Source of the DNA: Megascapheus bottae
Lineage: Eukaryota > Chordata > Mammalia > Rodentia > Geomyidae
Direction: 5' to 3'
DNA: 64,000 nt
NCBI GenBank assembly: GCA_024803745.1
Contig: JANJXV010000100.1
Location: forward strand, 3,038,001-3,102,000
Part shown: positions 51,126 through 60,532 of the stretch, piece after piece
How positions within the stretch are numbered: position 1 is the first letter of the stretch
How the letters are laid out: each line of letters starts with the position of its first letter
The notes under the pieces: generated by a model
What the model saw: only the letters and a program-made list of their open reading frames with translations
What the model was told of the DNA's origin: nothing
The model's database searches: none
Program-made: the position numbers and the translations under genes

Positions 51126-51480
51126 CGTCAGTGCCTTTCTCGGGTTCTCCTTCCAGCTTTCGTGTCAATCGCAATGGGACCCAAAGCGGTGTTTCCTGCT
51201 CCTGTGGTAAAACACAAACAGCTCCCCTGGATCTCCTTACTACGGGATCCGGTCCGCACCAAGTATTTGTAATAACATCCTTCCATTTAACCATCTCAGT
51301 TATAATTTTAGGGTTTTGGGTAGCATGTCTATCTGATGCTGACTTACCATCACTATTTAAAATTAAAAAATTTAAAATAAAAAGTGCAAGGGAAAGTCTT
51401 TCCCTGGGAGATGCTCCTTCCGCAATTCCCCCTTTTTGTTTTTGAAGTATTTCTTTTAATTTTTGTTGGTTCTTTCCACA
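51013..51480 (-). pseudogene. pol: Integrase C-terminal tail, out of frame
   Basis: This is the continuation of integrase in a different frame after the break at about 51456-51475. It includes a DNA-binding-domain-like stretch with TWCGPDPVVRRSRG and LWVPLRL, then an acidic, Ser/Asp-rich end (GTDDEDDSHVGGN). Its end overlaps the presumed env start, as is usual in betaretroviruses. Confidence 0.85.
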
Positions 51481-53702
51481 ATTCCTTGTCCTTGCGGATT
51501 GTATGGTAATCCTGTTGTATGGGCTACTTGCATTTGCGCACAAAAGGCGCGGAAACCATGAGAAGTATAGGCAGGGCCATTATCAGTTTTTAAGTGAAGG
51601 GGTTTTCCCCAGGCCGCCCAGGCTTCTAAACAATGTACTTTTACATGGGAAACCTTTTCTCCTGCCAAGGGCATGGCATGTACTATGCCAGAATAGGTAT
51701 CCACTGAGACATGTAAATATTTTAATTTTCCAAATTCCGCTAAATGAGTAACATCCATTTGCCACAGGGCATTTGGTTTTAAGCCTCTAGGGTTTATCCC
51801 CACATTAGTAGAGGGGAGAAAAATCACACAAGACTGACAGGCTTTAACAATATTTCGTGCTTCATGTCTGGTTATATTAAATTTTATTCTAAGAGTATTA
51901 GCAGGTACATGATATAACTGATGAAAAGTTTTTGCTGATTCTACAGAATCAATAGCTGTCAAAACCATGGCCCTAATTGCCTGATGTACCTGGGCATTAG
52001 CCTTAGCCATGGGACATGGCAACAAGGTATGAGCTCTCATGTGCCCTATATAAAAGCGATTCTTTCTTGCCAAAATAAGGGATTGAATCTGTAATAATAT
52101 GTTAGAAACCATGCTGGCCTGCCTAATTGAGGCGGCGACTTCAAGAGAAATAACAGCATTAACAACATATTGTGAATCAGAAAAAAGATTAAAGGGCTCT
52201 TCAAATCTTTTAAACACCTCTAGAACCACCAGGCACTCCGTGACCTGGGGAACATCCGGTCGAAAATATAACACGACTGGATTTTGACCTTCCACCACAA
52301 AGGCACCCTGGACAGTTTTTGACCCATCAGTATAAATAGTCAAGGCTGTAACCAAAGGCTTCTTAGAGGTAATAATCGGAAAATAAACCAAATTTCTCTC
52401 TACAAAGGCAAACAGGGGATGCTTGGGATAATGGCTATCAATAATATTGGGAAAGGCACATAATAAAATTGCCCATATATCCACAGTGGCAGCCAAAGTT
52501 TCCACCTGATTCCTGGTATAGGGAATAATTAATTTATCGGGTATTTTAGCAAAATGCATCAAACAATACTTTAGGCCCAATAGGGCTTGAGTTGCAACAA
52601 GCTCAGGAAAATATTGAACAGTTCTTGCTCCAAGAGAATTAACATGAAGCCACCACAGAGGGCCGTCCTGCCATAAGACCCCTGTAGGATAATTCTTTCT
52701 CTTTAAAATACACAACGTAAGTAATTGACCTGGATTATAACGACACACTTGAGCCTTAATTATTGCCCCTTCAATCCTTTTTAGGGCCGCAAAAGCCTGT
52801 GGGGTAAGTTTTCGTGTAGATGTGACATCCGGGTTACCTTCCAAAATGGAAAATAAAGGCAGTAATTCTGCTCGAGGAATGTTTAAATATCCCCGGTTCC
52901 AGTTGATGTCTCCCAACAGTTGTTGAAAATCATTGAGTGTCTTTAAGTGGGCAGTCCGAATAGAAATTTTTTGAGGTCGAATAAAGGCAGGAGTAACAAT
53001 GGCGCCTAAGAATTTTACCACCTTGGATTGTTGTACTTTATCAGGGGCAATAATAAGCCCTCTCTGTTCAAGTAGGGAAACCACCTGTTGATAGGCTCTC
53101 TGAAGTACCTCAAGAGAGGAAGCAGCTAGCAGGATATCATCCATATAATGAATGATTTTTACCAGGGGAAACTCCTGTCTAACTGACAGCAGGGCCGAAT
53201 CCACAAACAGTTGACAAATAGTCGGGCTATTAGCCATGCCTTGCGGCAAGACCTTCCACTGATAACGGACATCTGGCTGTTCATGATTAACAGAGGGCAA
53301 CGTAAAGGCAAAACGTTCTCTATCCTCAGGGCAAAGGGGTATTGAGAAGAAGCAATCTTTAATGTCTAAGGTCAACACAGGCCAATCTCGGGGCAGCGCC
53401 GAAAGTAGAGGAAGTCGTCTCTGGACTGGTCCCATGACCTGCATTTGCGCGTTTACTGCCCTTAAGTCATGTAACAATCTGCACTTGCCAGAAGCCTTTT
53501 TAATAATAAAAATGGGTGTGTTCCAGGGAGATACAGAGGGCTCAACGTGTCCCAATTTTAACTGTTCCTCAAATAAATTTTTTGCAGCTTCCAATTTTTC
53601 TTGTGAAAGGGGCCACTGGGGGACCCACACCGATTTCTGAGTCAACCAGGGTATGGGTACCGCATTATTGTTGGAAGCTTTTGTTTCAGTGGCCCCTAGG
53701 AA
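51456..53702 (-). CDS. pol: Pol: reverse transcriptase, RNase H and integrase (C-terminus cut by frameshift)
   Basis: This frame of about 750 codons is entered by the pro-pol frameshift. The first Met at 53645 is internal. Counting from that Met, the RT palm has LTLDIKD at about 91-97 and YMDD at 167-170. RNase H carries acidic residues in YTDGS (about 438-442), TECLVVLE (E470) and FSDSQ (D490). The fourth expected acidic residue after KANAQ is not seen (VHQ instead). Integrase has an H-x3-H...C-x2-C zinc domain (H575, H579, C603, C606) and a DD35E triad (D631, D688, E724). The frame stops at 51456 soon after E724, and the integrase tail continues in another frame. The product would copy viral RNA into DNA, degrade the RNA and insert the DNA. 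Confidence 0.93.
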   Translation of the reverse strand, partial: FLGATETKASNNNAVPIPWLTQKSVWVPQWPLSQEKLEAAKNLFEEQLKLGHVEPSVSPWNTPIFIIKKASGKCRLLHDLRAVNAQMQVMGPVQRRLPLLSALPRDWPVLTLDIKDCFFSIPLCPEDRERFAFTLPSVNHEQPDVRYQWKVLPQGMANSPTICQLFVDSALLSVRQEFPLVKIIHYMDDILLAASSLEVLQRAYQQVVSLLEQRGLIIAPDKVQQSKVVKFLGAIVTPAFIRPQKISIRTAHLKTLNDFQQLLGDINWNRGYLNIPRAELLPLFSILEGNPDVTSTRKLTPQAFAALKRIEGAIIKAQVCRYNPGQLLTLCILKRKNYPTGVLWQDGPLWWLHVNSLGARTVQYFPELVATQALLGLKYCLMHFAKIPDKLIIPYTRNQVETLAATVDIWAILLCAFPNIIDSHYPKHPLFAFVERNLVYFPIITSKKPLVTALTIYTDGSKTVQGAFVVEGQNPVVLYFRPDVPQVTECLVVLEVFKRFEEPFNLFSDSQYVVNAVISLEVAASIRQASMVSNILLQIQSLILARKNRFYIGHMRAHTLLPCPMAKANAQVHQAIRAMVLTAIDSVESAKTFHQLYHVPANTLRIKFNITRHEARNIVKACQSCVIFLPSTNVGINPRGLKPNALWQMDVTHLAEFGKLKYLHVSVDTYSGIVHAMPLAGEKVSHVKVHCLEAWAAWGKPLHLKTDNGPAYTSHGFRAFCAQMQVAHTTGLPYNPQGQGIVERTNKN

Positions 53703-54154
53703 AAACCCAATCCTTTTCTACTAAATTTTGCAACAGGCTCAACGGGTTCTGGGCGTCCCTGAAGACATCTGCCAAGCCCTTGAGTTGGAACATATCCCTG
53801 CTATTTCATGATGTTTTGACTAACTTCTGAATAATTATTAGTCAGTTTATGTTTTAATTGTTGTTGCACATCCCGTCCCCAAAGATTGACAGGGACGTCG
53901 ATTAAAAACGGTTGGATTGTTCCCTGTTGGCCTTCTTCAGTTCTCCACACTAACTCTTTAGCACTGACACAGGGAGTATTAGCATATCCAAGTCCTTGTA
54001 AAGTTTGAGAAGATTTTTGTAATGGCCACTGCTTGGGCCAGGCCTTTGATTGAATAATGCTCCGATCGGCTCCGGTATCTACCAGGCCAAGAAAGGACTT
54101 TCCCTCTATTTGTAGGGATAGCATGGGTCTCTGGTCCAATTTCATCGACAGCAT
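53697..54154 (-). pseudogene. pro: Retroviral aspartic protease and G-patch, broken
   Basis: The open part 53801-54154 encodes an aspartic protease monomer with the catalytic LVDTGADRSII block (DTG at about 54071-54079) and the C-terminal NLWGRD element. This enzyme dimerises to cut the viral polyproteins. An in-frame TAG at 53801-53803 ends it. The same frame beyond the stop carries a G-patch-like segment (GYVPTQGLGRCLQG) to the pro-pol slippery site, so the TAG is a nonsense mutation. A frame change near 54150 also separates protease from dUTPase. Confidence 0.88.
53702..53708 (-). promoter_or_regulatory. pro-pol -1 frameshift heptamer
   Basis: G GGT TTT in the protease/G-patch phase. Slipping back one base leads into the pol frame, which is open from here to 51456. 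The pro frame itself stops within two codons. Canonical slippery heptamer. Confidence 0.82.
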
Positions 54155-54600
54155 ACAAGATCAATCCCTGTGGAGCCTAAGCCTGCGGCTCCCCTTTCCT
54201 TTTGTAGTGAAAGAAAGTTTTCATGTTTTGAAGGTAAAATTAAAAGCTGGGCAATCCTATCTCCCGGGGCTATAGAGATTACTCCGTAAGGGGAGTGGCA
54301 CAAAACCTTGATTACTCCTGAATAGTCAGAATCTATAACGCCGGGGAAAATTATTAGTCCTTTTAAGGTGGAGGAGGAGCGCCCTAACACCAATCCCACC
54401 GTGCCTCTTTCTAATGGTCCAGTTACATTAGTATCCAATATTTGTACGCCCATGGCTGGAGTTAAGACCAATCCGGAGGAGGCACAGAGGTCCAACCCTG
54501 CGGAGCCTGGCCGAACTGGCTGCTGTAGGCTGGAAACAGGTGCCGGAGTCTGAATTGCCCCATAAATTTGAGGGCCCTGTGGACGGGGGCCCTTGTCCCA
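54142..54600 (-). CDS. pro: dUTPase part of pro
   Basis: This frame is open from the gag-pro slippery site to a stop at 54142. It shows the five trimeric-dUTPase motifs in order: SAGLDLCASSG, GRSSSTLKGL, PGVIDSDYSG, GDRIAQLLILP and the Gly-rich RGAAGLGSTG. The enzyme hydrolyses dUTP to keep uracil out of viral DNA, and in betaretroviruses it is the N-terminal part of the pro protein. The protease that should continue in the same frame lies one frame away, so a one-base change near 54142-54155 separates the two. Confidence 0.9.
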   Translation of the reverse strand, partial: WDKGPRPQGPQIYGAIQTPAPVSSLQQPVRPGSAGLDLCASSGLVLTPAMGVQILDTNVTGPLERGTVGLVLGRSSSTLKGLIIFPGVIDSDYSGVIKVLCHSPYGVISIAPGDRIAQLLILPSKHENFLSLQKERGAAGLGSTGIDLVCCR

Positions 54601-56180
54601 TTTTTTGGCTCCTGGCCTGCACTAAGAGAAGGAATGGGCTGTCCATTAATATCTTTTACTGACCTGCATTCATTGGCCCAATGTTTTCCCTTCTTGCACC
54701 TAGGACATGTTCCTGGCATCTTTTGAACACCCTGAGGACCCTGGGGAGCAGTTCTGGGACACTGGTGTTTAAAGTGTCCAAGTTGGCCACATTTGAAGCA
54801 TCCTTTACCTTTAGAGTCCTTGGCCGCTCGGGTGGCTGACAGTACAGCTGCAGCCAGGCCTGCATTAGTTAATGGCCCCCCTATTTCCCTGAAGGCTTTT
54901 ACCCATGCTTCCAGGCCCTTTTCCTTGACCGGCACAATAGCTCTCTGACATTCCTTTGTACTTTGCTCAAAAATAATTTGTTGGACAACTGGCATAAAGA
55001 CTTCAAGATTTCCAAAAACGCGCTCCGCCGTTTCGAGCACACGGGCCACAAAATCGGAGAATGGCTCCGTGACAGCTTGAGTAACTTTGGTGAGGCTGCC
55101 AGTGACCTGGCCTTTGTTTGGGATTGCCCTCCAGGACTTGTAAAAAACCTCATTTATTTGTTTATAAACATCCCAGGGGAAATTTGTCTGATCGGCAGCC
55201 CATTGTCCTTGCCCTAGGAGCATGTCCACGGTCCACTCGGGCCGCCCTTCTTGTACATTTACTCTATATTGAGCCTGAGCTCTGTCCATAACTATAGACC
55301 TGAAGTCAAGGAACTGTCCATGATTGAGGCATGTCCGCGTGACCTCATACCAATCATTAGGTGTCATAGCATTAACAGTTAGTCTTCTAAGCAAGGCAGT
55401 GGTATAACTGGCCGTAACTCCATAATTAAGTACTGCCTCCATCAAATCCTTTAACTGTTTATAGGAGACTGGTTCAAAGGTCCTCTCCTGAGTAACTGGG
55501 TTCTCAAAAACTGGGAACGCAGCTGCCAGGCGGGACCAAGTGCTTCCTTTTATGAAATGACATTTTCCCGGTGCCACAGGATAGGGCGGGGGTGCAGAGG
55601 GCATGATTCTCTCTTGCTTATTTCCTTTAGACACTCCGGCCAGAAGAGGTCGTCGAACTCCATACCTACCCTCCTCATACCTAGCAACCGCCTCCTCCAA
55701 GCCTTCTCCCTCTTTCGGGTCCTGTTCCTCATCTGAATTGTTAGTCACTTCCTCATCTGAGCTGTTTAATTCCTCATTTGAATCGTTTAGCTCCTCATCT
55801 CTAGACTCCCTTATTTGTAAATGTTGAAACCTGTCTAGATCCGGGTAAAGCTGCCCGGGGAGCGGCTCCATTGCTCTTATGACTTGGTCCTCCTTATCAC
55901 CCTCCTGCACGGTATCTTGGTAGGGTGCGTCCACCCTCTGTTCTTTGACATAACGTCTCTTTTCTTTATTTTCTTTCCCTTTTCTTTTTGGCCTACCCTT
56001 TTCCTCCCCATTTGATTCTGCCTCGGAGAGACTACCCTGGTGCTTCATCAATGTCCTACTGATTTCCTTCACAATCTCTGAGTTGCCGCAACGCAGACAA
56101 ATGCAATAAAAACACACCAGCAGCACCCACAAAGGAAGGACAACAGCAAGCACCCAGAATTGTACCCCAAAAAACAGCAT
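54462..56180 (-). CDS. gag: Gag polyprotein of IAP-like provirus
   Basis: Structural polyprotein of 572 codons from the ATG at 56180. The frame stays open further upstream, but that part crosses the primer site and leader, so the downstream ATG is chosen. Residues about 1-30 are strongly hydrophobic (FFGVQFWVLAVVLPLWVLL), like the ER-targeting signal of intracisternal particles, and there is no N-terminal myristoylation glycine. A charged region follows, with a Glu/Asp/Ser-rich stretch (about 125-165). A PPPY late-domain motif lies at about 197-200, a capsid major homology region at about 368-390, and two CCHC zinc knuckles at about 461-474 (54759-54800) and 492-505 (54666-54707). The end overlaps pro in the -1 frame. 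No internal stop is seen. Confidence 0.93.
   Translation of the reverse strand: MLFFGVQFWVLAVVLPLWVLLVCFYCICLRCGNSEIVKEISRTLMKHQGSLSEAESNGEEKGRPKRKGKENKEKRRYVKEQRVDAPYQDTVQEGDKEDQVIRAMEPLPGQLYPDLDRFQHLQIRESRDEELNDSNEELNSSDEEVTNNSDEEQDPKEGEGLEEAVARYEEGRYGVRRPLLAGVSKGNKQERIMPSAPPPYPVAPGKCHFIKGSTWSRLAAAFPVFENPVTQERTFEPVSYKQLKDLMEAVLNYGVTASYTTALLRRLTVNAMTPNDWYEVTRTCLNHGQFLDFRSIVMDRAQAQYRVNVQEGRPEWTVDMLLGQGQWAADQTNFPWDVYKQINEVFYKSWRAIPNKGQVTGSLTKVTQAVTEPFSDFVARVLETAERVFGNLEVFMPVVQQIIFEQSTKECQRAIVPVKEKGLEAWVKAFREIGGPLTNAGLAAAVLSATRAAKDSKGKGCFKCGQLGHFKHQCPRTAPQGPQGVQKMPGTCPRCKKGKHWANECRSVKDINGQPIPSLSAGQEPKNGTRAPVHRALKFMGQFRLRHLFPAYSSQFGQAPQGWTSVPPPDWS
54600..54606 (-). promoter_or_regulatory. gag-pro -1 frameshift heptamer
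   Basis: A AAA AAT in the gag reading phase, near the 3' end of gag. Shifting back one base enters the dUTPase frame, which is open from here to 54142. The sequence fits the X XXY YYZ rule for ribosomal slippage. Confidence 0.85.
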
Positions 56181-56209
56181 ACCTGGGGATCTCAGCTGAT
56201 CAGGCTGAT

Positions 56210-56218
56210 ACTTACCGA
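56210..56218 (-). promoter_or_regulatory. Leader splice donor
   Basis: CG|GTAAGTA on the minus strand, a near-perfect donor between the primer site and the gag ATG. It is suitable for making a spliced env-type message. Confidence 0.7.
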
Positions 56219-56287
56219 CGTCTCCTCTCCGTATGTCGAGTTCTGAATCCTCCTCGGTCCCTCGCTTGTCGTCCTGTCTTCCCAGGG

Positions 56288-56305
56288 TCCCGGGTCTCGG
56301 CACCA
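56288..56305 (-). promoter_or_regulatory. Primer-binding site, tRNA-Phe type
   Basis: An 18-base TGGTGCCGAGACCCGGGA stretch lies two bases after the LTR end. It matches the 3' end of tRNA-Phe as used by IAP elements, with one apparent mismatch (GAG for GAA). Confidence 0.88.
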
Positions 56306-56372
56306 GTTGCGGCGAGCTCCTCGACCAGCGAGGAAGAACGACCACCACTAGAGGCTTCTTCTCAAATCATAC

Positions 56373-56378
56373 TTTATT
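56373..56378 (-). promoter_or_regulatory. LTR polyadenylation signal
   Basis: AATAAA on the minus strand inside the LTR. In this 5' LTR it would normally be bypassed. Confidence 0.75.
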
Positions 56379-56442
56379 GGAGAGCCTTTTGATTGAAGGG
56401 GGAGCAGGAAGCGAAAGGGGCGAGGCATCCAAATGCAGCTGC

Positions 56443-56449
56443 TTATATA
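56443..56449 (-). promoter_or_regulatory. LTR TATA box
   Basis: TATATAA on the minus strand. It lies about 215 bp into the LTR and about 65 bp before the poly(A) signal, as expected for a retroviral U3 promoter. Confidence 0.75.
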
Positions 56450-56663
56450 GGGAACAGGAACACGGGTCGCTCCACCATTGGCTGCCGCCCTACTGACACA
56501 AAGAGGTGCCGCGGGATTGGCCAGGGATCATCATGTGATTCGCGCATGCGCATAACTTAGGACACGTAGTCGAGCACAGCATTGCCTTATATGGAGTTGT
56601 TTACCTCTAAGGAGTCAGGAAACGGGCGCCATCTTATAATGGCGTTTGTCCCGGCTCCCTACA

Positions 56664-59600
56664 ATCTGCAAAGAGGGATAGTTTTATTTCCTCTTTCCCT
56701 ACTTGGATCCCCTTTATGCTTCCTTCTTGCCTTATTGTACTGCCTAGGAATTCTAGTACTACGTTAAAAAGGAGTGGAGAGAGTGGGCATCGTTGCCTCG
56801 TTCCTCATTTTAGAGGGAATGGCTTTAGATTTTCACCATTAAGTATAATACTAGCAGTGGGTTTCTCATACACAGCCTTTATTACATTGAGAAATGTTCC
56901 ATGGAGTCCTAGTTTCTCCACATCTTTTAACATAAAGGGGTTTTGGATCTTGAGACAATCATGTGATTTTTGTCCTTGCTCCTGTTGATGTGTTGAATTA
57001 TATTAATTGATTTGTGTATGTTGAACCAGCTTTGCCTCCCTGTGATGAATCCAGTTTGATCATAGTGTATAATTTTTTGATGAGTTGTTGTAGACAGTTG
57101 GCCAGTATTTTGTTGAGAAGTTTTGCATCGATATTCATCAAAGAAATGGGTCTATAGTTCTCTTTCTTTGATGAATCTCTGTCTGGTTTGGGGATGAGGG
57201 ATATACTGGCTTCACAGAATGAGTTTGGTAAAGAACCTTCATTTTCCATTTCATTGAAGAGCTTGAGGAGTATTGGTATGAGCTCTGCTTTGAAGACCTT
57301 ATAGAATTCAGCTGTGAATCCATCTGGCCCTGGGCTCTTTTTAAGTGGAAGTTGTCTAATTTCAATTCTATTTCAGAGCTTGAAATAGGCCTGTTGAGTT
57401 GGGTTAGCTCTTCTTGGTTCAGTGTGGGTATGTTAATATTGTCTAGAAATTCATACATTTCTTCTAGATTCTCAAATTTGTTGGCGTAAAGGTTTGAGAA
57501 GTATTCCCTCATAATATTCTAGATCTTGGTCATTTCTGTCGTGATATTACCATTTTCATCTGCGATTTTGTTTATTTCGATATGCTCTCTTGTTTTTTTG
57601 GTAAGATTTGCTAAGGGCTTGTCAAATTTGGTAATTCTTTCAAAGAACCAACTCCTTGTTTTGTTGATTCTTTCTATACGTTTTTTTTATCCCAAATCAT
57701 TTAATTCTGCTTTGATTTTAATAATTTGCTTTCTCCTAATTCGTTTAGGGTTGGTTTGTTGCTCTTTTTCCAGGAGGCTAAAGTGAGACATTAACTAGTT
57801 GGTTTGCCATTTTTCCAACTTGCTGTTGTAGGCACTCAGCACTATAAATTTTCCTCTGAGTACTGCCTTTGTTGTGTCCCTAAGGAGTTGATATTTGTGT
57901 GCTCCTTATTGTTAAATTTCATAAACAGTTGGATATCTGTTCTGATCTCTTCGATTACCCATTGTTTTTGATTCAACAATGTGTTGTTCAGTCTCCATGA
58001 GTTACAGGGTTTTCGTTGGTGGAGATATGTGTTCAGCTCCAATTTGATGCCTTTGTGGTCTGAGAGTGTGCATGGAATAATTTCAGTGTTTCTGAATCCG
58101 TCCAGGTTTGTTTTATGGCCTAAGATGTGGTCTATTATGGAAAATGTTCCATGTGCTGCTGAGAAAAACGTATATTGTGTTGTTACTGGGTGGAATATTC
58201 TGCAGATGTCTGTTAGATCTAGTTGGTCAATATAGTTGTTCAGTTCTCAGGTTTCTCTCTTGAGTTTTGCCTTATTGATCTGTCCATAGGTGAGAGTGGT
58301 GTGTTAAACTCACCAACAATCACTGTATTTCGATCTATGTATGGTTTCAGTGTAAGTAAAGTTTGCTTGATGAAGTTTGGAGCTCCGGGATTGGGTGTGT
58401 AAATATTTAGGATCGTTATGTCTTCCTGGAGGAAAGATCCCTTTAGTAGTATGTAGTAACCTTCTTTGTCTTTTCTTACTAATTTTAGTTTGAAGTCTAT
58501 TGTATCTGATATGAGGATGGCAACTCCAGCCTGTTTATGGGGGCAGTTAGCTTGATAGAGTTTATTCCAACCTCTCACTTTCAAAAGATGATTGTTTTTG
58601 GGTAAGATGTGTCTCTTGAAGACAGCAGAACGATGGCTCTTGCTTTTTGATCCAACTAGACAGCCTATGCAGTTTAATTGGAGAATTAAGTCCATTGATA
58701 TAGGGAGTTAGGATTGAGAGATATTCATTAGTTCCTAACATTTTGAAAAGCTTTTAGTAGGGCCTGTGTCTTGACAGTTCTTGTGGTCCTTAGATAGTAT
58801 GCTGTTTAGGTGCCATTTCTTTCCCTATATTTCATTTATTTTGGTTTTCTATGTATAGAGCATCTTTGAGAATTCTCTGTAGTGTTGGTTTTGTTTCGAC
58901 ATATTGTTGCAGCTTTTCCCTGGAATGGAATGTTTTTATTGTTCCCTCAGTTATGAATGAGAGCTTAGCTGGCTACAATATTCTTGGTTGGTAGTTATTT
59001 GATTTAAGGGCATGACATATATGCTTCCAGTCACTTCGTGCTTGCATGGTCTCTGCTGAGAAATCTGGGGTTATTCTGATTGGTTTGCCTTTATAGGTTA
59101 CTGATCCCTTTTCCCTGGCTGCCTTTAGGATCTTTCCTTTCGTTTCTATTGATCCAGTTCGGATCACAATGTGGCGGTGGGATGTTCTTTTCTGGTCAGG
59201 TCTTTTTGGGGTTCTAAAAGCTTCTCGTATCTGGATGGGCCTGCCCTTCTGGATATTTGGGAAATTCTCTGAGATGATTCCCTGAAGTATATTTCCAATA
59301 CCATTGACCTCTTTCTCCACGCCCTCCTCAATACCAACTAGCCTTAAATTAAGCTTCCTAATTGTATCTTGGACCTGCTGAAGCGCTCTCTCAATTTTCC
59401 TAGATTTGAATTACTCATTTTCTGTTCTTTCTCTATAATAACTAAATTATCTTCAGCCCCGGAAATTCTCTCCTCTGCATTGTCTAACCTGCTATCAAAG
59501 CTATCTACTTTATTTTTCATCGCCCTTGCTTCTAATTGCTCACTTTTGATGCCTTGCATCTCTTGTTTTAGATCATGTATGGATTTCTTTATCTCCTTGA

Positions 59601-60532
59601 TTTCCTTTTGAGTGCTTAGCTCAGTAGCTTTATTTTCTTTGGACATTTGCTGGAGTTTGGTCACGTTTTTATTTGTTGATTCTATGAATTCATCCATCTT
59701 TCTTTGAAAAACCTTTATTATGGCCTTCTTTGTGGCTTCTTCTTTTTCATTATCACCTTGTTTATGCTTTCCTCTTGTTCAGCTATGGCTTCCTCCATTA
59801 TCTCTTTCTTTATATTTTCACATTTTCCCTTAATGATGTTTATCAATTGCATTTGTGTAGCACTTGGAAGACTCTCCTCTAGGTTTGCCAGTGACTGTTC
59901 CATTGTCTGTTTACATTGGGTGGGGGATGTTGTTTCTTGATTTGACATTTTTCTTGAGTTTCTTCTTCTGACCATTTGAAAATGGGAGCAAGATTACTAC
60001 TAAATACGATTATAGTTTTTCAGATATAACCAACCTAGACCTCTGTAGCTGGCAGACAGTAGATGTTCACAAGTTTGGATTGGTATTATCACTCCTTCTT
60101 TTTGTGCACTTACAGACCAGTCTAATACAACCACTGATAAGCGATTAATAACTAACAAAATAAGCCTCTCAATCCAATCTCTATTGTCTTTAAGTCCCTC
60201 TGAGTCTAGAGAATAATTAACCACCTACATATACAATATTGCTCAACAGCCATCAAGTGTAGATCCGTGCAGTATAAGGGTTGAAAGACAAGCAGAGGTC
60301 CAGAGATAGAAAAAAAGAATGAGAGAGGTCAGGGGAGGTACAAGAGGATTAACGTAGGAGTGTAAGAATATTGTAGTAATGAAGAAAAGGTATAGCATAA
60401 GGATAACTGACCTAAGTTGGTAAGTAGGTAGCATATTTGAGTACAAAGTTTGGAAAGTATTAGAATAAAACTTATGTGTTGCTGCACGACTAGCTCTTAG
60501 CCCAACCAGGGGCTTCACGGTGGACCATGGGA
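56664..60532 (-). mobile_element. L1 5' half, right of provirus, copy D
   Basis: Continuation of the L1 interrupted by the provirus: RT domain (56664-57512), linker, endonuclease (57842-58695), ORF1 (58973-59975) and 5'UTR (to about 60532). Open RT pieces show [20 protein letters not shown] (56998-57249). The endonuclease start (NGLNSPIKLH, LQETHL) is in a different frame from the following KVRGWNKLYQ part, as in copies A-C. Confidence 0.9.
58973..59975 (-). pseudogene. L1 ORF1, broken, copy D
   Basis: Three open pieces (59718-59975, 59344-59697, 58973-59320) cover the N-terminus, the coiled coil with DLKQEMQGIKSEQLEARAM, and the RRM/C-terminal domain ending NNYQPRIL. The breaks are the one-base deletion near 59748 ('ttcattatc', shared with copy B) and changes near 59330-59415. 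The C-terminal 115 codons are intact. Confidence 0.85.

Larger units (their letters stand above)
50785..56663 (-). mobile_element. IAP-like endogenous betaretrovirus, truncated provirus
   Basis: Minus-strand provirus in order: 5' LTR (56308-56663), primer site, leader, gag, pro (dUTPase and protease), pol and the first part of a presumed env. It is cut off at 50785, so most of env and the 3' LTR are missing. The LTR begins TGTAGGGAGCCGGGAC, close to the start of intracisternal A-particle LTRs as I remember it. It is inserted in L1 ORF2 and lacks a visible target duplication because one end is deleted. Gag and most of pol stay open, which suggests a fairly young insertion. Breaks in pro, at the end of pol and in env make it defective. 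Confidence 0.95.
56308..56663 (-). repeat. 5' LTR of the IAP-like provirus
   Basis: This is 356 bp with TG...CA ends on the minus strand (plus-strand edges 'tgcggcgag' and 'ctccctaca'). A TATA-like box reads at 56443-56449 and an AATAAA poly(A) signal at 56373-56378, about 70 bp downstream, a normal U3/R spacing. It is CpG-rich compared with its surroundings. No second LTR is present in the window. Confidence 0.92.

Noticed and set aside
56181..56348. Gag starting at the first Met of the long open frame (56348)
   Set aside because: That start lies in the LTR, upstream of the primer site and splice donor. The ATG at 56180 fits a gag leader.
50785..56663. Target-site duplication or 3' LTR around the provirus
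   Set aside because: No second LTR-like sequence is found, and the two L1 edges do not repeat each other. 24 bp are missing instead.
48664..60532. An active, full-length L1
   Set aside because: ORF1 is split into three frames, the ORF2 endonuclease carries a frameshift, and a provirus interrupts ORF2.
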